Positions 11,098 to 21,405 of a DNA stretch of 64,000 nucleotides are shown here, piece by piece. The first letter of the stretch is position 1; each line of letters begins with the position of its first letter. The stretch covers positions 1-64,000 of the forward strand of contig MU603969.1 of assembly GCA_025201845.1 (NCBI GenBank), in the 5' to 3' direction. The DNA is from Martensiomyces pterosporus (taxonomy: Eukaryota; Kickxellomycota; Kickxellomycetes; Kickxellales; Kickxellaceae). The notes beneath the pieces are model-generated. The model had not been told where the DNA came from. It saw only the letters and a program-made list of their open reading frames with translations, and did no database searches. The translations under genes were made by a program, and so were the position numbers.

Positions 11098-12663
11098 GCC
11101 CTGCGTGGCTATGCTGCTGCCGCTGCATTCCGCCTTTTTTACTCTACTCTTTTTTTGCCCAGATGCTCAGCTGTCGTGGGCGCAAAATCTTTTGTCTTCG
11201 GGCTTCCTTTCTCTTTGTTAATTTCAGTATCTCCTACGTCAACACACTGGCATCACCTCTTGCGCCAAGAGCCATGGATTACAATTCTGGCAATTGTGCA
11301 CCGCGGGCAGCAGCTGGCACGCTGTGCATACAGTGCCTTGTTTTGTGCCTCGTTTGTGTCTGCAGACATGGCCTTTCTGGAGGTTTTTGCGCGTTGCATG
11401 CGCTTTTGTGCTTTGCATGTGCTTTTGCGCGCGCAGCACCCTTTTGCCAGCACCGCCTTTCTACAAGCACCGCCGCCGCCGCTCTCTGCATTGGCTTCCA
11501 CGCCACTACACCAGGGCCGCTGCTGTCATGCGGTGTAGTGCGACGCATCCTTCAGCTACCCTGTCTTGCGGACACGCCTCATGCGTAAAATAGCGCTCTG
11601 CTGACATAGCAAGGGCGTCTTGTTTCCGTGTTGTGCGACGACCGCCATCTGCTGTTTTGCCATTGTTTGTGCTGCGCTGCCCATGTCGTCAGCTGGGCCA
11701 GAAAAAACGAGCATGCTACTGCCTGCTGCATCCTGTGCCTGCTTTTGCTTTGTTTTGTGTTATGCGCACAGACCATCCCTCCGCCAGAAAAAAAAGCATT
11801 TATCATCCCAGTTCTGCTGCCTGACATGTGCCAGCGCTGCTCATCCACCCCCGTATTCGCCCTATCTCCCACACCCCGGATTGGCTGCAAAAGTATCCAT
11901 CGCCTGATTCCCCTGGGTATTTTAAGCTCGTCTCCTTGCTGCTCCAAGAGGCGGATCTGCAGATGCCATTTCGTGCGCCATCCAGGCGTGCTGCTAGCAC
12001 ACAGCAAGCGCCAGCCACACAGCACGGAGCTACGGCGGGGGGCATTTGCAGCCAGCAGCCAGCGCCTGTGGCCCAAGGTGCTGGCAGCCGCCTGCGCGTG
12101 GGAAATACACAAACAGCTGTTTGCTGCGATAGTGGAAAAAGGGCGTGTGGTGCAAGGTGTGCCGGCTAACCATCCAGCAAATCCGGTTATTCCACCCAGA
12201 GCGACAGAGTGGCAGTGCAGCACAGGAACGTCCATGTGTGTAATTATTTGACCCGGTCCCCGAAACAGGGGAGAGGAGTGGTCACACTTGGCCGGAAATT
12301 TGGGGAGGCCTCGTCGCAGATGCTCCGGCCAATGTGCGGCGTGTGCGAGGGAGGATATTTTTGTTTCTTGCGGCCCCAGGGACAGGCAGGCTTAGTGCAG
12401 AACGCATTTATACGCTCGCCTCGCCCTGGGCGCCTCCGGCGCCTGGAGCGGGAAATGGTCCTTTTCTCTCTATGCCTTGGTGTTATCCACTTGACTCATC
12501 TACAGCCCCTTGGAGCAGTCACATATCCTCTCGCGTTCCTCTTCTTTATTTCCACATTCTTTCTGAAATAGCCATCCAGCTACTCCCTACTCCCAGCCCT
12601 GCCCATCTGCGTATTCACCCGCCCCCGCTGCGTTCCTGCGTTGGCCACATCTTCATATACAGC
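11098..12663. other. Intergenic region
   Basis: About 1.6 kb with no convincing gene on either strand. Open frames here encode Cys/Ala/His-rich low-information peptides. The right end is CT-rich and is probably the promoter of the following gene; a weak TTTATAC lies near 12407. Confidence 0.5.
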
Positions 12664-13779
12664 ATGACCGTGTCGGCAGCGCTGCTTCCAGCAACAGCCC
12701 CCTCGCTGGCGTCCAGCGTAGGGAAGCTCGCCGAGGGCAGCGGCCGCCGCTTGCCTGCCCCACTGCCGCCTGCGGTGGGGTTCAGGCCGCCTTCGGGTCT
12801 TGCGAGCAAGTCGGAAAACGCACCTGCCATGCACCTCTCTGCACGCACAGCCAATGCCTTCTCTCTGCCCTTCGCCAGCCTCAGCGAGCCCCTCTGGCCA
12901 CATGGATTTGAGCCCGTAGTAAGGGGCGAGCAGCTCTTGCTGGAGCGCGTAGTTCCAAGCATCGATGAGCAGGAAAAGGAGGAGGCGAGGGCGTACGAGG
13001 ACCTGTTGGGTCTCAATGTGCGCGCACAGATTGCTAGCGCCGTCCTCCCGTCGCCTCTGCGCACCCTGCCGTTTTGGCACCACACGGGCGGCTCGCGCAA
13101 GTGCATCATCTACTTGGAGCCACGTAGGAACTCGCCTCTCTACACGGCTATCGAGGGGTTCTTCAGGGCGTCGGCGGCGCTGCTGGGTCCCACAGAGGCT
13201 CACCAGTACCACCCGCACTGCTCGATGACTGGGTTCATCGACATCGCCGACAACATGGTCGTGCCTGCGGCGGGTGTGGGCTCGGGGGGTGTCCAGGCGC
13301 CCTCTGGCCATGTTCTGACCAGGATTGCATCCCACCTGCATTCCCTCATCTCGCGCCTCCACAGCGAGCGGCAGAGGACGCCAGCTGGCAGTGTCCCCAC
13401 CGTGCGCACTGTCTCCACGTCGCACGATTATCCGCACAAGGGCACGCACAAGGTGGAGGTCCTCTTGGATACGCCACCGGCGTTCCGCCACATAATCGAC
13501 GGTGTCACGAGCGCCGTTCCCCAGGCTCATATCAGGCCTAAGCGCATTGGGCACATTAGCCTGGCATACTACAACAAGCACGTGAAGACCGAGAACCTCA
13601 TGTCCGACGAGCAGGCTGCTCAGCTGGACTCCCTGGCTCGGTCGTTCCTGTATGGCTCCGACGGCGTCTTTGACCCCGAGAGGAACCTCTGGGACATTGC
13701 ATTCTACGAGCTGGCGTTCAAGTCGCCAGTGCTAGCGGCCCCGCACAGGTTCAACGAGATTGCTCGCTGGCAGCTGTAA
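12664..13779 (+). CDS. 2H-phosphoesterase-like protein (two HxS motifs)
   Basis: Single exon, 371 aa from the ATG at 12664. The frame is open upstream to 12334 but that part reads like a CT-rich leader. Two histidine motifs, HCSMT (His185) and HISLAYY (His297), are spaced as in the 2H (LigT/CPDase-like) superfamily, where paired HxS/T residues catalyse cyclic phosphodiester or RNA-end reactions. Other features are a hydrophobic/Pro N-terminus, a predicted strand CIIYLEP, and THKVEVLLDTPP before the second motif. The substrate cannot be told from sequence; RNA-end, cyclic-nucleotide or ADP-ribose products are options known in the superfamily. Confidence is high that it is a gene, moderate for the fold. 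Confidence 0.7.
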   Translation: MTVSAALLPATAPSLASSVGKLAEGSGRRLPAPLPPAVGFRPPSGLASKSENAPAMHLSARTANAFSLPFASLSEPLWPHGFEPVVRGEQLLLERVVPSIDEQEKEEARAYEDLLGLNVRAQIASAVLPSPLRTLPFWHHTGGSRKCIIYLEPRRNSPLYTAIEGFFRASAALLGPTEAHQYHPHCSMTGFIDIADNMVVPAAGVGSGGVQAPSGHVLTRIASHLHSLISRLHSERQRTPAGSVPTVRTVSTSHDYPHKGTHKVEVLLDTPPAFRHIIDGVTSAVPQAHIRPKRIGHISLAYYNKHVKTENLMSDEQAAQLDSLARSFLYGSDGVFDPERNLWDIAFYELAFKSPVLAAPHRFNEIARWQL

Positions 13780-14109
13780 AATAGACACAACAGCATACGC
13801 TCATTTGTATTACTTCATCTCTCGCACAACAACCGCCCTGCTACACTTCTGCTACACGCTATCCATCTGTAATATGGCCCCTTTGTATTTTCTTGCTGTA
13901 TTCCTACACTGCGAGGGTTACAATATACCACCAAACAAGCAAATGAACACCTGGAGCCAATGCAGCCCGAGTTGCCAAGGTCGCGCGCCGGCAAGAACAT
14001 GAAGGCCCTATATTAATGCTTTTGGTGTGGTAGACGGAAGACGGGAAACAAAGAAGCAAGCAAACAGAAAGACAGAGAAAGCCGAGTTAAAAGATAGAAG
14101 AGCCGGCGC
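13780..14109. other. Convergent intergenic region
   Basis: About 330 bases between the 3' ends of the 2H-like gene and VTS1. No gene seen; it holds both 3' untranslated regions. Confidence 0.5.
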
Positions 14110-15931
14110 TCACTCCTTGGCTTTGGCCAGCTCCAGCTGCACGTTCTCAAACACCTTGAGCATCTTGCGCCTGGCACCCAGCGCTGCCACGCCCTTAGCC
14201 TGCAGCTGCTCGTCGTTCATGTTAACAATGTCCTTCCAGTCCATTCCTGCAAAGCAATCCGTATACTTGTGAAGACGCAGGCCACGCAGCCACGCAGGGA
14301 TATCCTTGAGCAGGTCAAAGTCCACAACATCCTGTGCCTTGGGTCCTGCGGGCGACTGTGGCGGATTGCTTGGGGTGGGCGTGGCTCCTGGGCGCGGGAA
14401 GGCCGCCCGCATCGGCGTGGTAGCCGCCGAACTGGTGGCGCTGCCGGGGCCGGTGGCATTCATCCGCTGACTCCCACCATAGCTGATGTGGTGCACCTGC
14501 GGCGACCCGGCGCCGTGGCCCATTCCGCTGCTATTGGCGCGGGGCTGGTGGTACTGGCCTGTGGTGCTCTTTTGCATTCCGCCTCCGCCAGTGCCGAAGG
14601 ACGCCGACATGGGCGTGTGCGTGGCGGGCTGGCCCGAGATGTTCAGCTGCTGGGCCAGGCCAGCGACCAGCTGCTGTTGCTGCAGCTGCTGCATGGTGTC
14701 GCGCGGCGACTTGACTGCAATGCTCAGGCGGTTGCTCACTGACCTGCGCGCTGCAATCCCGCTGCTGCGGGTCATGTTGGTCTCGAGCATCTGCGTCAGG
14801 GTGGGTGCGTTGGGATCCGGCCCCAGGTTGGCAAATGGCTCGAGGCTGTCGGTAAGCGACGACCAGCGGAAGTCCTTAGGCTCCATGTCCACCACGCTTC
14901 CGCGGGGCGTCTGCTGCTGATTAAGCACGTTGTTGCTCTGGCGGCGCGAGCCTGCAGGACCCATGCCGGCCATAGCCAGCTGCTGCTGGGAGAACTGATC
15001 CACAATGGGGCTGGCCACGGCGCTGTTGGTGCTTTGTCTGTTGATGCGCCAGTCCGGGTTAGCGTCAGCCTCGTGGCTGGAGCTCTTGGGCCGCTCCATG
15101 AACCCACTGGAGCGGCGTGGGTCCACGGCACCAGAGGCAGTGGCGCCAGACAGATGGCTGGCTATCGAGGGGCTGCCGCCCGAGGAATTGACCAGACCCC
15201 ATTTGGCCGCCGCAAGGGCATGTGGGTCTCCCGCCGAAGCGCCGCCGTTGGCATCGTGCATGCCGGGATGCTGGGGCTTTGCGCCACTCAATAGGAGGTT
15301 GTCGGCCGACAAGTTGTTCTGGCCGCCATTCCACCCGCCTCGCTGAGAGGGCGAGCCCGAGAGCACTGAGGCGCCTGGGTTGCCGCCGCGAGCCCCGCCG
15401 CTGCTTCCGTAGGAGCCAACCACCTGGCCATCATAGCTCATGCGCATCGACCCCTGCTGCTGTGCCAGCTGCTGGCTGCCCTGGAGCTTCGAGTATGCGC
15501 CCTGAACAGCGATCGAGTGGCGCTCGGTGGTCTGCTTCTCGTCCTGGTCATCGCACTGCGGGGAGTCCTGGTAGCTGGGGTCCATCTTGAGCATCTGCTG
15601 CAGAATGGTAATAAAGAACCTGACCTGCAGATCCGAGCAATGCTGCATCAGGGAATACAGAGCAGCGGTTCTCTCGGGCTCCGACAGAACGGAGAACCAC
15701 TGGTCAATGGCGTTAAGCTCGTCCTTGAACACCGGGTCCAGGCTGACCTTGGCCATGTCCTCGAGCATGTCCTCGAACTGAGTGAGGCTCTCGAACCACT
15801 TGTCTACGTGCTTGGCTTCGGGGAGGGGGTGCTGAGCATTGGCAAAAAATATCTCGGATGCAGGGCGTGCTGCTTTGGCAAATGGCGCAGCTGGTGGTGC
15901 AAGATTGAAGCCCTGCTTGGCGTCAGTCGAA

Positions 15932-15966
<35 letters not shown>

Positions 15967-16020
15967 CTGCTGTCCTGCATTGGAGCTGGGCAAAGACGTC
16001 GCGGACGTGCTGGCGGACAT
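14110..16020 (-). CDS. VTS1: Vts1/Smaug-type SAM-domain RNA-binding protein
   Basis: Single exon, 636 aa. The C-terminal SAM domain (about 566-632) carries the Vts1/Smaug signature: LLKDIPAWLRGLRLHKY and then GVAALGARRKMLKVF, where the basic ALGARRK helix contacts RNA hairpin loops. A conserved fungal Vts1 N-terminal helical block lies near residues 70-150 (WFSVLSEPERTAALYSLMQH, VRFFITILQQM). The middle (170-560) is Gln/Ser/Gly-rich and disordered. The start is followed by a run of ten alanines coded by a GCT repeat (15934-15966). Vts1 recruits Ccr4-Not deadenylase to mRNAs with Smaug recognition elements. Assignment is firm. Confidence 0.93.
15934..15966. repeat. CAG/CTG trinucleotide repeat inside VTS1
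   Basis: About eleven GCA units on the plus strand, read as alanine codons on the coding (minus) strand. A length-variable polyalanine near the Vts1 N-terminus is expected. Confidence 0.85.
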
Positions 16021-17591
16021 GATATGCTACTATTCCTAGAGCCTTCCTTGGAGCGTGGCGGTAAAGGGACGTATGTTTAGTACAACGCCTATTCGGCAGC
16101 CCAACGGGTGAAGCGCACCGTGTATGCAAAGCGTAAAGGGAGCTTACCAGTATATAAAGGCTGCAGATGGACGGCGCGCGGAGTGTGAAATGGATACAAA
16201 AGGCGTAAGTAGACGTATGCCCTAATGATATGGAAGCAGGAGACAAGTGCCGGCACTACAACGCTCGTTTCGTAGAAGCAGGTAGGGAAGAAAAGAGACC
16301 CGGCGTGCAGGAGGCGCTAGTGTTGCGTAGAGCGCTGCCTCTTTTTATCTGTCTGCTGCGTGGTGCTGTAGGGTTCGAAAGGTGGAGTTGCCCGTCAAGG
16401 GGGTGTTTTAGATTCGGGTTCAGGCGAGCGCGTGTAAGAAAGGTATGGATTTTCTCAAAAGACTCGGATTGTAGACGGCCCCTGGCTCTTGTAGGTTTTC
16501 GTCCGTGGGCTATTCGGCGAAGTAGGGGGGCAGAATAGAGAGCACGAGCAGGAGTGTGAATGAGATGACAGAGAAAGGAAGAAGCTGAAGGAAATGAAAA
16601 GGACTGGAGGGGCTGCTGCTTGGCCTGCGCTGCTGCTGTGCTCGTCTCACGCTCTTTCTCAGCCCGGCATCGCCTTTGCCTCATTTCGCTATTCTTAGCA
16701 AGATGGGCGTTTCGAATTCGCCAGCAGCAAAGCCCAGCGAGCGCGGGCATGTGACTGTGATCAGATCAGATCTGTCTGGCGATCACTGGGTGTTTGCGGT
16801 TTCCTGTTTTTCTCGCATTTTCTCCTTGTTTTTTTTCATGCTGCACTGCCTCCCCCTTGTTCCTCCTGCGGGCTTGCGCAGGTTGGCGTGAACAGGGTGC
16901 GCTCGCCCGCTTGACCCACATGCTTTTCTCAGGGAGAGCCAGGCAGCAAAGCAGCTGCTGGCGTGCGCCGAACACACTCGGCTGCTGATGAAAGTGCGGG
17001 CACCGTCCAGCAGGACTGCTGGGTCCCAGGGGCGAGCCACTAACAAGCCATGGCCGGAGCTAAAAGAGGTATGGCGATGGAGAAACCGGCTCCAACCCGC
17101 TACAGCTAAAAAATTTTCCGCCCATCCGCCCTCCAAGCTCTGGCCTACTGGCTGCAGTGAAGAGGCGCGCTTGTATTTTTTTTTTTTTTTTGCGAGTGCT
17201 GGTGAGCAACAAGCAGACCTCGTGTTTTTGGCTTCGCTCTCTTGACTTCGTATCTCATACTCTTCTATTTATTTTCCCTCTACATTTTCTCTTTTGGCCC
17301 TGACCTAATTTTATTGCCCTGTCGATTCTGGACACGCTGAACCACCTCTGACCTGCCTTCTTGCCTCCTGTGAACCAATTCACAGCCAGTCTTCCTCCTT
17401 TTCTGCTTCTTATCAATAGCTAGGGAAGGGCCAACTCTAAACCACCCATTCGTCTCTATTTCCACGTCTTCCTTCTCCCCCCACAGTCCCTTGGTTGAAG
17501 CGCAAGCGCGCCGATTCAGCAGCCATCTCTGTTTAAAAATTGACCACCCGCTACCTTTCCTCATTCTCCGATTAACTCTCCACCAACCAAC
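16021..17591. other. Divergent intergenic region VTS1/PP1
   Basis: About 1.57 kb with no convincing gene. It includes a run of about 15 T at 17177 and a long CT-rich tract (17220-17590) that probably forms the PP1 promoter and leader. Confidence 0.5.
16151..16158 (-). promoter_or_regulatory. Possible TATA element upstream of VTS1
   Basis: TATATAAA on the plus strand; its TATATA core reads either way. It lies 131 bases upstream of the VTS1 start and far (1.4 kb) from the next rightward gene, so VTS1 use is more likely. Confidence 0.35.
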
Positions 17592-19271
17592 ATGGCAGAT
17601 GACAGCGTGAATGTCGACTCTATTATCCAGCGCCTCTTGGAAGGTACGTGTTTATAAATATGAGCCAGGGGCGAAGTGCATGTTTACCTTTGTTCAATGC
17701 CAGCTCTGCATTTCGCAGAGCGCCGCCCTTCTCCTGCATTTGCGTTTGTTTACGCTTAAGGCTGCATTTCCTGTTGTTCCAGATTCGCATGTGCCGGGAT
17801 GCATTCGTCAAATGGCATTTCTCGCTGGGAAAACACGCACACACGGTGACAGTTGTAAAACTGCATTCTGTCGGTGTGGTGCAGTGCTGTTTCTGTACTC
17901 TCTCCTGGCCAGCTTAGGTGGGTGAGGGGGCAGAGGCATTTCTTGCACCCTGCCCTCGCTCACCCACCCGCCTGCTACGCCCCTTTGCTCTTGTTGCCGA
18001 CCAGCTTGAGTGACATGGCCGTGTTTATTATCTCAGCAAGCGCGCTTTGCTTCGAGCCCTTTCGTGCCTTGTCGCGCGTGCAAGCAACTGTGCTGTGTCC
18101 TTCTTTTATGCCGTCCTGCGGCGTGTGCTTTCTCCCACACCAGCCAATCTCGTCCACAGCAAAGCCATGTATGCCAGAGCCTACTTTTTGCTGAAATCGA
18201 TTTCTTTCGCCCCTTGCCTTTTCGACTCCCTGGTCGCCATTGTTCCAACTTTAGTGCGCGGCTCGCGACCTGGAAAGGAGGTGCAGCTGCATGAGAACGA
18301 GATCCACTGGCTTTGCGTAACGGCACGCGAGATCTTCATCAACCAACCGATCTTGCTGGAGCTCGAGGCACCCATCAAAATATGCGGAGACATCCACGGC
18401 CAGTACTACGACCTGCTTCGATTATTCGAGTACGGCGGCTTCCCTCCAGAGGCCAACTACCTGTTCCTCGGCGACTACGTTGACCGCGGAAAGCAGTCTT
18501 TGGAGACAATATGTCTGCTTCTAGCCTACAAGATCAAGTACCCTGAAAACTTCTTCATCCTGCGCGGCAACCACGAGTGCGCCAGCATCAACCGAATCTA
18601 CGGGTTCTACGATGAGTGCAAGCGGAGGTACAACATCAAGCTGTGGAAGACCTTCACTGATTGCTTCAACTGCCTGCCCATTGCGGCCATCATTGACGAG
18701 AAGATCTTCTCCATGCACGGCGGACTCTCGCCCGACCTTATTAGCATGGACCAGATCAAGCGCGTGATGCGCCCCACGGATGTCCCCGACACCGGCCTCC
18801 TGTGCGACCTCCTGTGGTCCGACCCTGACAAGGACATTCAGGGGTGGAGTGAAAATGACCGCGGTGTGTCGTTCACCTTCGGTCCCGATATTGTTTACAA
18901 GTTCTTGCAGAGACACGATCTGGATCTGGTTTGCCGCGCCCATCAGGTTGTGGAGGACGGATATGAGTTCTTTGCTAAGCGCAAGCTGGTCACCCTGTTC
19001 TCGGCACCCAACTACTGCGGTGAATTCGATAATGCTGGTGCTATGATGTCTGTCGACGATACCTTGATGTGCTCGTTCCAGATCCTGAAGCCCGCTGAAA
19101 AGAAGCCAAGGTAAGAGCGTTTCCTGCCGTGGATTGTGCTGAATGGTCTGAGACCCGCGAATGGTGCGCACATGTGTGTTTGCTGGTCAACTGTCTTGCT
19201 GATGCAACTCTTGTATGTTATTTTCGTGGCTTGCTTCCATTTGCGCTGATAGGGGTGGACGGCGTCGTTGA
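17592..19271 (+). CDS. GLC7: Serine/threonine protein phosphatase PP1 catalytic subunit
   Basis: Exon 1 is 17592-17643 ([17 protein letters not shown]), then a 611-base intron (GTACGT...TTTAG), then exon 2 from 18255. Metal and catalytic motifs are intact: [21 protein letters not shown], and [11 protein letters not shown] near the end. The sequence is near-invariant PP1 and distinct from PP2A or calcineurin. The 3' end has two readings. Reading straight through gives a stop at 19114 (EKKPR). But that codon overlaps a strong donor (AG|GTAAGA at 19111), and an acceptor at 19252 adds a micro-exon 19253-19271 encoding R-GGRRR-stop, 37 bases before AATAAA (19308). I prefer the spliced form. PP1 acts with many regulatory subunits in mitosis, glycogen metabolism and transcription. 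Confidence 0.93.
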
Positions 19272-19307
19272 GTTGTGGTTAGTTTTTCTTTTGGTGGATA
19301 AGGAAGA

Positions 19308-19313
19308 AATAAA
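19308..19313 (+). terminator. Poly(A) signal of the PP1 gene
   Basis: AATAAA just after the proposed terminal micro-exon of the PP1 gene. Confidence 0.45.
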
Positions 19314-19650
19314 AAAGAAAATAACGTGTTGACGGCTGTTGTCTTTGAAGCGGGGTGTACCGCGCGATCCGCTCCACCAGATCCTTCCACCATAGCCACC
19401 TCCTTTCCCTGACTCTACTCTCTTGCCGTCTTTTCTTTTCAGCACCCCAGCACCCTGCCTCCCTGTCTGCTCTTCTCAGATACTCTTTCTTACTTCCCCC
19501 ACTACCTTCTTTTTTTGGTTCATTGTTGTTGTTTACTAAATAGTTTGTTTTTGCTTAGTGGGGCTTCGACTTGCCCGGTGCGATGCGCAAAAAGAGCATT
19601 TGCAGAAAGACGCTATTGGCATTTACATGTATTGCTGGCGCAATATGCTC

Positions 19651-19677
19651 GTGGTTCGTGGTTCGTGGTTCGTGGTC
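19651..19677. repeat. GTGGTTC heptamer tandem repeat
   Basis: Three perfect GTGGTTC copies plus a partial fourth. On the minus strand it lies 14 bases after the stop codon of the membrane-protein gene, inside its 3' untranslated region. Confidence 0.8.
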
Positions 19678-19690
19678 CGTTTCCAGGAGC

Positions 19691-20245
19691 CTAGACAGAG
19701 CCCATGTAGGGAAGGCTCTGCTTGGTGGTACTGTCTTTGCGTCCCTGGAACCCACCGCCGGTGCAGGCAAGGACGACGGCAAAGATCGAGTTGTACAGAG
19801 CAATGAAGATGAGGCTGACGTAGAACACATGCTTGGTATGTCTCGCCAGATGCATCTTGGAGTCGTCACAAATGGGCTTGAGCATAGGGTCGAAGCATAG
19901 GACGCCGCCGACGATGAGGTTGATTGAGAGGAACGTGAAGAACTTGCGCTTGCTCGTCTCGATGGTGTCCTCGCCCTCCTTGTGCATCTTCTTGATGAGA
20001 TAGAGGACGCTGCGGGCAACCAGGGCAACGGTCAGAACACGCAGGACGATGTGGATTGCTGGGAACATGTGGTGTCCATTGGCGGTCTTGAGCTCGTAGC
20101 TGGAGAAGAGAGCCAGGGTGGACAGGATTAAGGCGTATTGGGTTATTCCAAGCATGACTGGGAAGACTCGGGTGAAGAACTTTGTGGCTAGCGACGCACC
20201 GGGGCTGGCCATGCTGAGCTTGGCTGCTTTGTTGAACATGCCCAT
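19691..20245 (-). CDS. Small four-helix membrane protein, function unknown
   Basis: Single exon, 184 aa. I do not recognise the family. Four hydrophobic segments are visible: VFPVMLGITQYALILSTLAL (about 29-48), a second at about 63-83, FFTFLSINLIVGGVLCF (about 103-120), and YVSLIFIALYNSIFAVVLAC (about 145-163). Basic loops lie between (KKMHKEGEDTIETSKRK), and the N-terminus is short and polar. No signal peptide is evident. A MARVEL-like or other tetraspan topology is possible. A minus-strand TATA element lies 185 bases upstream. Confidence 0.75.
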   Translation of the reverse strand: MGMFNKAAKLSMASPGASLATKFFTRVFPVMLGITQYALILSTLALFSSYELKTANGHHMFPAIHIVLRVLTVALVARSVLYLIKKMHKEGEDTIETSKRKFFTFLSINLIVGGVLCFDPMLKPICDDSKMHLARHTKHVFYVSLIFIALYNSIFAVVLACTGGGFQGRKDSTTKQSLPYMGSV

Positions 20246-20373
20246 TTTATTCTTTCGTTATGGCGTGTGCAGTTCGTGTGTCGTGAATGCTTCCTGAGCA
20301 GTGGATGGAGAGGTTGTGCGGAGAATGTGTGTGTGAATGCAAAATATGTGCAGCAGTGTGGTTGGGTGGTGGC

Positions 20374-20408
20374 GATGGGATGGGATGGGATGGGATGAGA
20401 TGAGATGG
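20374..20408. repeat. GATGG/GATGA pentanucleotide repeat
   Basis: Seven five-base units (GATGG, drifting to GATGA) in the promoter region of the leftward four-helix membrane gene. Confidence 0.8.
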
Positions 20409-20428
20409 CAGAGGCCACGATAGAGACC

Positions 20429-20435
20429 ATATATA
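20429..20435 (-). promoter_or_regulatory. TATA box of the leftward membrane-protein gene
   Basis: Reads GGTATATATGG on the minus strand, 185 bases before the ATG at 20245. Confidence 0.5.
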
Positions 20436-21241
20436 CCTCGCTCAATCCCCTCCAGCACGCCGTGTCGCCAGGTATGTGCTGGGCGAGTATTTTTTTTTTA
20501 CTTGAGTGCTTTTCCCTTCGGAGTGCTCGCTGCTGGGGATGAGCCTCGTTGCTGGCGCTAAGTTAAGGCCCTGTTGGGTGTCCTATTGACAGGCATAAAG
20601 GCAAAGGGGAGTGCTTCTCCTTCACCCATCGCCATTCCTCGCACGGGTCTTTCTTCTCTTTCGCCAACAATACCTTGTTCCCTCCCCCCACATGCGCGCG
20701 CTTCCTTCATCTCTTTATGGTACATGCAAAGGTGGGTTTATACAGGATGCAAACGGGGCGTGGAGTCTCAGGTGTGAGAGAATAAGCGTGTGGTGATTGG
20801 AGACTTTGCATCGGTTTATTGCATACAAAGAGTGTTTAGAGTGTCATGTGCCGGTCTTGTAGTCTCTGCCTAGCATGACACGCTCTTTTATATTTGAGCG
20901 TCATTTTTAAAGACCTGTATTTTTAGATGCTGGAGGTGGATTATATGCGTTTTTTTTTTTGCGGGTTTGGTATTTTTGATGGCGTTGGCGGTGGTCTTTT
21001 GGTTAAGACGCAAGGTGGGCTGGCTTGATCAGTGAATACCTGGCTGCGCTTGCCCCCGGAAAGAGAGCCAGCCGCCAGTCTGCCAGTCCGCACACATCAT
21101 GGGAGCACAACACGCTGCCTACGTGACATTGAACAATACTTTGCGCTTCGAGGCAGCACATGCGTGTGCTTGCGAAGGATGAAGCTGACTGTGGCTGAGA
21201 GGATGAAACACGCGGTGCCAAGAGTTCCCTGGCCGAGTGGC

Positions 21242-21249
21242 TATATATA
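21242..21249 (+). promoter_or_regulatory. TATA box of the rightward membrane-protein gene
   Basis: TATATATA, 157 bases before the ATG at 21406, with a CT/CA-rich leader between. Confidence 0.55.
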
Positions 21250-21405
21250 CGCGCATGCTTGCCATCTCTCGGCAGTGCCTGCCTGTCTTGCTTGCCATTC
21301 CATTGCATCCACAGTTGCATACAACAGCCATCGCCTCACGTTTTTCATCTCGCATTCACGACACCAAGCACCCAACTGCATACATTCATTCCCCATTTGA
21401 CGATA

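Larger units (their letters stand above)
19272..19690. other. Convergent intergenic region
   Basis: Holds 3' untranslated regions of PP1 (plus) and the four-helix membrane gene (minus). It contains a heptamer tandem repeat near its right end and no gene. Confidence 0.5.
20246..21405. other. Divergent intergenic region between two membrane-protein genes
   Basis: About 1.16 kb. Apart from promoters at each end, the pentanucleotide repeat and two T runs (20490, 20951), I see no gene. Confidence 0.5.

Noticed and set aside
18047..18254. Upstream extension of the PP1 long exon
   Set aside because: This is the 3' part of intron 1; the true N-terminus ([17 protein letters not shown]) is in the exon at 17592.
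21228..21260. tRNA-like A-box (TGGCCGAGTGG)
   Set aside because: Resembles the start of a Ser/Leu tRNA, but no T-arm or acceptor pairing follows; a TATA box overlaps it.
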